NCBI GenBank assembly: GCA_029556615.1
Contig: JAKQDD010000030.1
Span: forward strand, 41,703-105,702
Length of the DNA stretch: 64,000 nucleotides
Direction of reading: 5' to 3'
Source: Verrucomicrobiota bacterium
GTDB taxonomy: Bacteria; Verrucomicrobiota; Verrucomicrobiia; Limisphaerales; J093
Under the pieces are notes generated by a model. It had not been told where the DNA came from and did no database searches. It saw only the letters and a list, made by a program, of their open reading frames with translations. Made by a program: the position numbers and the translations under genes. How positions within the stretch are numbered: position 1 is the first letter of the stretch; each line of letters begins with the position of its first letter. Positions 63,885 through 64,000 of this stretch are shown here, piece by piece.

Positions 63885-64000
63885 CACGCCTTTTCCCAGA
63901 CTGCGCTGGGAACATGGGGTCCGCCTGCGGCGAACAGCAGTTCGCGAACGCCGACTCCTGCATCGAGTCCGCGCGCCGGTTCTTCCCTCCCCCTGCGACC

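Overview
The window is about 64 kb of GC-rich (clearly above 60 %) bacterial chromosome, densely coding. It looks like a member of the Verrucomicrobiota or a related PVC lineage. The reasons are an outer-membrane lifestyle (two TolC proteins, an LptF/LptG permease, a Kdo/heptose-kinase-like protein), a pseudopilin with an H-X9-DG motif, a Tat-exported Gfo/Idh/MocA oxidoreductase, secreted glycoside hydrolases, a hopanoid-type glycosyltransferase and a long-N-terminus GreA. This placement is an inference from gene content; there is no rRNA gene to confirm it.

Positions 1-23227 form one same-strand accessory island devoted to protein folding and breakdown. It opens with a Ser/Thr kinase (cut by the window edge), a PP2C phosphatase and a GrpE-like protein. 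Then come a DnaK with extra zinc ribbons, a degenerate second Hsp70 ending in a SEC-C motif, a large J-like zinc-finger protein and a TPR-membrane-coiled-coil protein. A second set follows: a J-like membrane coiled-coil protein, a small GrpE-like protein, a third Hsp70 and another TPR-membrane-coiled-coil protein. It closes with a ClpN protein with a decayed AAA domain and a 1164-residue fusion of Clp N-domain, Clp-type AAA, receiver-like domain and FtsH AAA plus M41 protease. I read this as two parallel chaperone modules, probably membrane-tethered, feeding a hybrid Clp/FtsH protease and controlled by phosphorylation. I do not recognise this arrangement as a described system.

Positions 23337-29382 hold an HpnI-like glycosyltransferase, a TolC, and a divergent HlyD-like lipoprotein, ABC ATPase and ABC-2 permease, with a perfect palindrome between the divergent genes. 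Positions 29320-36008 hold a secreted family-10-like glycosyl hydrolase, a pseudopilin, a small anchored protein and a large secreted repeat protein. Positions 36037-50087 are mostly housekeeping and envelope genes: greA (long form) divergent from rsmB, a TolC overlapping a GH50-like enzyme, a DUF1232-like protein, a lytic transglycosylase, a tail-specific protease, LptF/G and a GAF-GAF histidine kinase. Positions 50094-58820 hold a half-length carB, dUTPase, hypoxanthine phosphoribosyltransferase and a leftward accA - manA/TPR fusion - larB - larC operon. The end carries a Kdo-kinase-like gene, an IS1380-type insertion sequence and a Gfo/Idh/MocA oxidoreductase.

A dispersed composite repeat runs through the window: two modules of 86-87 bp, each with its own perfect or near-perfect terminal inverted repeat, separated by 5 bp. 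Complete copies lie at 2999-3176, 59096-59273 and 63707-63884, a single module lies at 26217-26302, and remnants occur elsewhere. Several genes end exactly on the repeat's terminal TAG, and one gene appears to take its start codon from inside a repeat.
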